DNA from: JALCOL01 sp022649665
GTDB lineage: Bacteria > Bacillota > Bacilli > Lactobacillales > Enterococcaceae
Length of the DNA stretch: 64,000 nucleotides
Assembly (NCBI GenBank): GCA_030372335.1
Contig: JAUDCW010000010.1
Reading direction: 5' to 3' (one strand)
Numbering within the stretch: the stretch's first letter is position 1; each line of letters begins with the position of its first letter. The notes under the pieces are model-generated. The model was given only the letters and a program-made list of their open reading frames with translations, ran no database searches and was not told the origin of the DNA. A program made the position numbers and the translations under genes. This document shows, one piece after another, positions 58,979 through 64,000 of this stretch.

Positions 58979-59821
58979 ATGGCAATTCAATGGTTTCCCG
59001 GCCACATGGCCAAAGCCAAACGCCAAGTACAAGAAAATTTAAAACATGTCGATATCGTTTATGAACTCGTTGATGCGCGGCTGCCAAAATCAAGTCAGAA
59101 CCCGCTGCTCGATGAGATCATTCAGGCCAAACCGCGGCTTTTGATCTTGAATAAAAAGGATCTCGCAGACCCCAGCATGACGCGTGCCTGGGAAGAACAT
59201 TTCGCAGCAAGCGGCATCCCTTCGCTCGCTTTAGACAGTAAAAAGCAGCAAAGCGCGAAATCGATTTTGCCGAAGACTCAAGAAGTATTGAAAGAAAAGC
59301 TGAAAAGAGATCAAAGCCGCGGGTTGAAGCCGCGCGCGATCCGGGCGATGGTGCTGGGGATCCCGAACGTCGGCAAGTCGACGTTCATGAACCGCTTGAT
59401 CGGTAAAAAAATAGCGCAGACCGGCAATCGTCCGGGGGTCACGAAAGGGCAGCAGTGGCTGAAAGTCGCTGGAAAACTGGAGCTTTTGGATACGCCGGGG
59501 ATCCTGTGGCCAAAATTCGAAGATCCGGAAGTCGGCAAAAAACTGGCTTTAAGTGGTGCAATCAAAGACCAGCTGCTGCACTTGGATGATGTGGCGCTGT
59601 ATGGTTTGGCCTTTTTGCAGCGATATTATCCGCAGCGCCTCAGCGAACGCTATCAGCTCGCGGAGACCGCAGAGATGACGCCGGTCGAACTGCTGCTTGC
59701 GATCACGAAAAAGCGCGGGCTGCAGGAAGATTATGAACGCGGCAGCGAAGTGTTTTTGCAAGACTTGCGAAATGGCAAACTGGGGCCGCTGACTTTTGAT
59801 CGTTTGGAGGAGCAGGCGTGA
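58979..59821 (+). CDS. rbgA: Ribosome biogenesis GTPase RbgA (YlqF)
   Basis: 280 residues. The GTPase motifs are circularly permuted: NKKDLAD (G4, about residue 58) precedes GIPNVGKSTFMNRLIG (G1, about 123) and LDTPGILWPKFEDP (G3). It starts with the family pattern IQWFPGHMAKAKRQV. It is needed for late 50S assembly. It overlaps rnhB by 4 bases, a common order. Confidence 0.95.
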   Translation: MAIQWFPGHMAKAKRQVQENLKHVDIVYELVDARLPKSSQNPLLDEIIQAKPRLLILNKKDLADPSMTRAWEEHFAASGIPSLALDSKKQQSAKSILPKTQEVLKEKLKRDQSRGLKPRAIRAMVLGIPNVGKSTFMNRLIGKKIAQTGNRPGVTKGQQWLKVAGKLELLDTPGILWPKFEDPEVGKKLALSGAIKDQLLHLDDVALYGLAFLQRYYPQRLSERYQLAETAEMTPVELLLAITKKRGLQEDYERGSEVFLQDLRNGKLGPLTFDRLEEQA

Positions 59822-60582
59822 GGGATTCGATTCGGCTTATTAAACAAAAAATGGAAAATTGTCCTAAGAGCGACCCGTTGTGGCAATTTTGGGAAAAGGA
59901 TCCGCGCAAAGGCGTCCAGCAGCTGATCAAAAAACACCAGCGAGCGCTTATTCATGAAAATCAGCTGAAACAACATTTTCAAGAAATGTGCGACTATGAG
60001 ACAAAAGGTTTTGCTGCCGGTTATCGTTTGATCGCGGGGATCGATGAAGTCGGCCGCGGACCGTTAGCAGGGCCAGTTGTTGCTGCGGCAGTGATTTTTC
60101 CGCAAAATTTTACGATTTTAGGCCTGGACGACTCGAAAAAGTTGAGCCATGAAAAGCGCGAGATCTTGCTTACCAAGATTCGTGAAACGGCACTTGCGAT
60201 CGGGATCGGCCAAGCTTCGGTCGAAGAAATCGATCAGCTGAATATCTATGAAGCAACGAAAGTCGCGATGATGCGCGCGGTCGAAGAGCTGGATCCGGCG
60301 CCGGATTACTTGCTTTTGGATGCAATGCGGCTTGAAAAGGCGGCACTGCCGCAAGAAAAGATCATCAAAGGCGACATGTTATCAGTTTCGATCGCCGCGG
60401 CTTCGATCGTAGCCAAAGAAAGCCGTGACCGCCTGATGATCGAGTTGGCCGCAAAATACCCAGGTTACGGCTTAGAGCGCAATATGGGGTACGGGACGAA
60501 AGAACACTTGGCCGGCCTTGCACAGTTAGGGGCGACTGTGATCCACCGCAAAACATTTGCACCGGTCAAAGCAGTTCTGTGA
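59818..60582 (+). CDS. rnhB: Ribonuclease HII
   Basis: 254 residues from GTG, with TTGGAGGAGCAGG upstream. The catalytic Asp-Glu is in IAGIDEVGRGPLAGPVVAAAVI (about 73), with LDDSKKLS, YLLLDAM (Asp) and SIVAKESRDRLM. An N-terminal helical extension of about 65 residues is typical of Bacillota RNase HII. It removes RNA from RNA-DNA hybrids. Confidence 0.95.
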   Translation: MRDSIRLIKQKMENCPKSDPLWQFWEKDPRKGVQQLIKKHQRALIHENQLKQHFQEMCDYETKGFAAGYRLIAGIDEVGRGPLAGPVVAAAVIFPQNFTILGLDDSKKLSHEKREILLTKIRETALAIGIGQASVEEIDQLNIYEATKVAMMRAVEELDPAPDYLLLDAMRLEKAALPQEKIIKGDMLSVSIAAASIVAKESRDRLMIELAAKYPGYGLERNMGYGTKEHLAGLAQLGATVIHRKTFAPVKAVL

Positions 60583-60618
60583 ATCATTTGCGTATCTCCT
60601 GCTAAGGGGGAGAAACAA

Positions 60619-61488
60619 ATGGAAAACAAACTGAAAACGATGATCCTCAAACTATATTTGACGCGCGGGATCGGCAATCTGGGGATCCAGCGGCTGGTCG
60701 CGCAAGATGTTGATCTTGCGGCGCTTTCGGCAGAAGAAATCAGCATGCAGGCCGGGGTAGTGAAAAAGGCTGAATTTATAACATCCTGGAAGGAAACAAA
60801 TACGCGCTTTCCTGACGAAAAGATCGCTGAATTTACGGCAAACAATGACTATATCACCATCGTTGATGAGGAATATCCTGAAGCGCTTCGCGAAACATAT
60901 GCACCGCCGAGTGTTTTGTTCTACCGCGGGGAGATCGCTTTATTGCAGCAGCCGCTGTTGGCAGTGGTCGGCAGCCGCCACCCGCGGGCCGAGTCGGTCG
61001 ACTTGCTGCAGATGTTTCTGCCGGATCTGTTTATTCACGAGCTCGTGATCGCGAGCGGCTTGGCAAGCGGGATCGACGGTTTAGCGCACGAAATGTGCTT
61101 GGAAAACGAAGTGCCGACGATCGCTGTGATGGGGACCGGTCTTGATCAATGCTATCCAAAGCAGCACGAGTCGCTGAAAAGAAGGATCGAAGAAAAGGGA
61201 CTGGTCTTGAGCGAATATTTGCCCGCGGTCGGACCGAAGCGCCATCATTTTCCGCTCAGAAACCGGATCATTGCCGGGATCGCCCGCGGAACGTTGATCG
61301 TGGAAGCAAAAAAGCGCAGCGGAAGTTTGATCACAGCCCAAATCGCGCTGGAAAACGGCCGCGAAGTGTTCGTTTTTCCCGGCAGTCCGCTTTATGAAGC
61401 GTATTTGGGAAGCTTGCAGCTGATCCAAGACGGCGCGAAATGCGTCTTCAAACCGCAGCATATAATAGAAGAAATAAATGCCTATTAA
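60619..61488 (+). CDS. dprA: DNA-processing protein DprA (Smf)
   Basis: 289 residues. A short N-terminal helical region is followed by the Rossmann-like DprA domain: LAVVGSRHPR, VIASGLASGIDGLAHEMCLE, TIAVMGTGLDQCYP, PLRNRIIAGIARGTLIVEAKKRSGSLITA, FVFPGSP. It loads RecA on incoming single-stranded DNA during transformation. AAGGGGGAG precedes the ATG. No other competence gene is nearby, and the order rnhB-dprA-topA is common. Confidence 0.94.
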   Translation: MENKLKTMILKLYLTRGIGNLGIQRLVAQDVDLAALSAEEISMQAGVVKKAEFITSWKETNTRFPDEKIAEFTANNDYITIVDEEYPEALRETYAPPSVLFYRGEIALLQQPLLAVVGSRHPRAESVDLLQMFLPDLFIHELVIASGLASGIDGLAHEMCLENEVPTIAVMGTGLDQCYPKQHESLKRRIEEKGLVLSEYLPAVGPKRHHFPLRNRIIAGIARGTLIVEAKKRSGSLITAQIALENGREVFVFPGSPLYEAYLGSLQLIQDGAKCVFKPQHIIEEINAY

Positions 61489-61544
61489 TTGAAAAAATCC
61501 AACTGAAAAAACGGCCGGTTATTTTTTTTAGCGATTTGGGCTTC

Positions 61545-61574
61545 TTGACAAACAGATTTGTTATGGCATATGAT
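61545..61574 (+). promoter_or_regulatory. Promoter of topA
   Basis: Consensus TTGACA (61545-61550) and TATGAT (61569-61574), spacer 18 bases, about 45 bases before the start codon. Confidence 0.7.
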
Positions 61575-61618
61575 AGGCTACGATTATTTACAAGGATTGC
61601 GAAAGGAGCCCACAAGTC

Positions 61619-63685
61619 ATGGCCTACAAATATCTGGTGATCGTTGAATCACCTGCCAAAGCCAAAACGATCGAAAAATATCTTGGGCGAAATTATAAAG
61701 TAGTTGCGAGTGTCGGACATGTCCGCGACTTGCCCAAAAGCAAAATGGGTATTGATATCGAAAATAATTATGAGCCGCATTATATCTCGATCCGCGGCAA
61801 GGGCGATGTGATCAAGTCGCTCAAAAAGCTTGCCAAAAAAGCGCAAAAAGTTTATCTCGCGAGTGACCCGGATAGAGAAGGGGAAGCAATCGCTTGGCAC
61901 TTAGCGTATTTATTAGGGCTCGATCTGAAAGATCAAAATCGCGTCGTATTCAATGAAATCACCAAAGAGGCTGTTAAAGAGGCATTCAAGCATCCACGCA
62001 CGATCAAGCTCGATCTTGTTGATGCTCAGCAAGCGCGCCGCATTTTGGACCGGCTGGTTGGATATTCGATCAGCCCGCTCTTGTGGAAAAAAGTGAAAAA
62101 AGGCTTGAGCGCTGGACGCGTCCAGTCGATCGCACTTAAGAGCATCATTGACCGCGAACAAGAGATCCGCGACTTCGTACCGGAAGAATATTGGAGTATC
62201 GACGGCAATTTCCGCAAAGGCAAGAAAAATTTCAAAGCCGGCTTCTATACGGTGAACGGCAAACGCAAAAAGCTCAAAACTGCCGAAGACGTCAAAGAAG
62301 TCATGGATCTTTTGAAAAACAAAGAGTTCCAAGTGTCAAAAGTCGAAAAGAAAGAGCGGAAAAAGAATCCGCCGAAACCTTTCACGACTTCCAGCATGCA
62401 GCAAGATGCCGCCAACCGCATCAATTTCCGGACGCGGAAAACGATGATGGTCGCTCAGCAGCTCTATGAAGGGATCGCTCTCGGCAAACAAGGCACAGTC
62501 GGGTTGATCACTTATATGCGTACGGACTCGACGCGGATCTCACACGTTGCCAAAGCCGAGACCGCGCAATACTTAACGGAAACGTTTGGCGAGGAATATT
62601 CTGCTCACGGCAGTGCAAAAGTCGTCAATCCGCAAGGCGCTCAAGACGCCCACGAGGCGATCCGGCCTTCTAGCGTCAATCATACCCCTGAAAAGATCGC
62701 GAGCTATCTCGATAAAGATCAGCTGAAGCTCTATACGCTGATCTGGAACCGTTTCGTCGCGAGCCAGATGACACCGGCTGTTTTGGATACTGTAAAAGTC
62801 TTATTGGATCAAAACGGGGTCGTGTTCGCGGCAAACGGCTCGCAGATCAAATTCCCGGGATATTTGAAAGTCTATGCTGATAATACGAAGGATCAAGAAA
62901 AGCTCCTGCCGGAAATGGAAGTCGGCGAAATGATCACGAATACTTCGATCGAACCGAAACAGCATTTCACGCAGCCGCCAGCTCGTTACAGCGAAGCAAC
63001 GCTGATCAAAATGCTGGAAGAAAATGGTGTCGGCCGACCTTCGACCTATGCACCGACTTTGGAAACGATCCAGCGCCGGTATTATGTGAAGCTCGTCAGC
63101 AAGCGGTTCGAGCCGACCGAACTCGGTGAGATCGTCAACAATCTGATCGTTGAATTCTTTCCGCAGATCGTCAATACTTCGTTTACGGCCGAGATGGAAA
63201 ACAATCTCGATAAAGTCGAAGATGGCGCACTTGAATGGGTGAAAGTCGTCGATCAGTTTTACAAACCGTTTGCAAAAGAACTGGAAACCGCCGAAACGAA
63301 TATGGAGAAGATTCAGATCAAAGATGAGCCGGCGGGCTTCGACTGTGATGTTTGCGGGTCGCCAATGGTGATCAAACTTGGGCGCTACGGCAAGTTTTAT
63401 GCCTGCAGCAACTTTCCAGAATGCCGCAACACAAAGCCGATCGTCAAAGAGATCGGCGTCGTTTGTCCCGTCTGCCATGAAGGACAAGTCGTGGAACGAA
63501 AATCCAAGAAAAACCGGATCTTTTACGGCTGCTCGCGCTATCCGGACTGCGACTTTACTTCGTGGGACAAGCCGATCGGCCGCAATTGTCCGAAATGCGG
63601 CGGTTATTTAGTTGAGAAGAAAGTCAAAGGCGGCAAGCAAGTGGTCTGCAGCAATGGCGATTATGAAGAAGACATCGTGAAATAG
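61619..63685 (+). CDS. topA: DNA topoisomerase I
   Basis: 688 residues. An N-terminal Toprim domain (LVIVESPAKAKTIEKYLG, then ASDPDREGEAIAWHL), the active-site tyrosine in GLITYMRTDSTRIS (about residue 299), and three C-terminal zinc-ribbon units (CDVCGSPMVIKLGRYGKFYACSNFPEC, CPVCHEGQ, CPKCGGYLV). It relaxes negative supercoils. AAAGGAGCCC precedes the ATG. Confidence 0.97.
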   Translation: MAYKYLVIVESPAKAKTIEKYLGRNYKVVASVGHVRDLPKSKMGIDIENNYEPHYISIRGKGDVIKSLKKLAKKAQKVYLASDPDREGEAIAWHLAYLLGLDLKDQNRVVFNEITKEAVKEAFKHPRTIKLDLVDAQQARRILDRLVGYSISPLLWKKVKKGLSAGRVQSIALKSIIDREQEIRDFVPEEYWSIDGNFRKGKKNFKAGFYTVNGKRKKLKTAEDVKEVMDLLKNKEFQVSKVEKKERKKNPPKPFTTSSMQQDAANRINFRTRKTMMVAQQLYEGIALGKQGTVGLITYMRTDSTRISHVAKAETAQYLTETFGEEYSAHGSAKVVNPQGAQDAHEAIRPSSVNHTPEKIASYLDKDQLKLYTLIWNRFVASQMTPAVLDTVKVLLDQNGVVFAANGSQIKFPGYLKVYADNTKDQEKLLPEMEVGEMITNTSIEPKQHFTQPPARYSEATLIKMLEENGVGRPSTYAPTLETIQRRYYVKLVSKRFEPTELGEIVNNLIVEFFPQIVNTSFTAEMENNLDKVEDGALEWVKVVDQFYKPFAKELETAETNMEKIQIKDEPAGFDCDVCGSPMVIKLGRYGKFYACSNFPECRNTKPIVKEIGVVCPVCHEGQVVERKSKKNRIFYGCSRYPDCDFTSWDKPIGRNCPKCGGYLVEKKVKGGKQVVCSNGDYEEDIVK

Positions 63686-63698
63686 CGGAGGAAAAAGC

Positions 63699-64000
63699 AT
63701 GACAAAACATGTGAATGTAGTCGGCGCGGGCTTGGCGGGAAGCGAAGCCGCATGGCAGCTTGCGCAAGCAGGCGTGCCGGTCCGGCTGTTCGAAATGCGG
63801 CCGACTGCCGCGACCCCGGCGCACCATACGGCGGGGTTTGCCGAATTAGTTTGTTCGAATTCTCTCAGAGCGCAAAGCGTGACGAACGGCGTTGGGCTTT
63901 TAAAAGAAGAGATGCGCCGCTTTGATTCGTTGATCATGCGCGCGGCTGACCAGACGCAAGTTCCGGCGGGCGGTGCTTTGGCGGTCGACCGCGATCAGTT
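63699..64000 (+). CDS. trmFO: tRNA (uracil-54) methyltransferase TrmFO, partial at window end
   Basis: The first about 100 residues are present; the window ends inside the gene. The N-terminus has the FAD-binding VNVVGAGLAGSEAAWQLAQ and the family signature FELVCSNSLR-type AELVCSNSLRAQS. TrmFO uses methylene-tetrahydrofolate and FADH2 to methylate U54 of tRNA. CGGAGGAAAAAG precedes the ATG, 13 bases after the topA stop. Confidence 0.93.
   Translation, partial: MTKHVNVVGAGLAGSEAAWQLAQAGVPVRLFEMRPTAATPAHHTAGFAELVCSNSLRAQSVTNGVGLLKEEMRRFDSLIMRAADQTQVPAGGALAVDRDQ

Noticed and set aside
61511..61530. The ACGGCCGGTT plus T-run stretch after dprA as a terminator
   Set aside because: The self-complementary core is only about six bases with no workable loop, so stable termination is unlikely.

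Overview
The window looks like a chromosomal segment of a low-to-mid GC Gram-positive bacterium, most likely Enterococcus or a close relative. This rests on the gene order dnaG-rpoD, xerD-scpAB-rluB, ribU-fer-ypbB-recQ, cmk-rpsA-der-hup, ypiAB and lepB-rbgA-rnhB-dprA-topA-trmFO, and on strong AGGAGG-type ribosome sites with frequent TTG and GTG starts. No rRNA, insertion sequence, phage or CRISPR array was seen.

Region 1 (1-1850) is an envelope-stress operon: amaP, a DUF2273 protein, an Asp23/Gls24 protein and a GlsB-like protein.

Region 2 (2017-22280) is the centrepiece, a glycyl-radical-enzyme bacterial microcompartment (BMC) locus for anaerobic choline use. A MerR-type regulator precedes a 616-base AT-rich control region and a run of about 20 same-strand genes (3671-18692). 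They encode hexameric shell proteins, an EutS-like permuted shell protein, one EutN/CcmL vertex protein, choline trimethylamine-lyase CutC and its activase CutD. They also encode an acylating aldehyde dehydrogenase, alcohol dehydrogenase, PduL phosphotransacylase and EutP/EutJ/EutQ/EutT-like accessory proteins. The implied pathway is choline to trimethylamine plus acetaldehyde inside the shell, then acetaldehyde to ethanol and to acetyl-CoA, acetyl-phosphate and acetate, with NAD and CoA recycled internally. All CutC active-site residues I could place are present. Unusual parts are a second aldehyde-dehydrogenase homologue with proline at the catalytic cysteine position, a shell protein fused to a SAP-like helical tail, a small winged-helix-like protein inside the operon, two DMT permeases, and a second CutC-like enzyme. 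That second enzyme follows the operon behind two hairpins. It lacks the 51-residue N-terminal extension of CutC and has one tyrosine-to-phenylalanine change in the predicted choline pocket.

Region 3 (22281-28900) is accessory: a Gln-rich coiled-coil surface protein bracketed by a perfect 31-base inverted repeat, a secreted DNA/RNA non-specific endonuclease, several very small proteins of unknown role, a tRNA-like element, a SAP-domain protein and a lysozyme-like protein.

Region 4 (28900-64000) is core housekeeping: primase and sigma factor, plsY, azlCD, cvfB, a Fur-family regulator, xerD, scpAB, rluB, an FMN riboswitch controlling ribU, ferredoxin, recQ, a LysM protein, cmk, rpsA, der, hup with a three-hairpin leader, ypiAB, yitT, a MazG-like protein, dapB, cca, an ABC-F protein, folA, hemolysin III, degV, ypmRS, yozE, lepB, rbgA, rnhB, dprA, topA and the first third of trmFO, cut by the window end.
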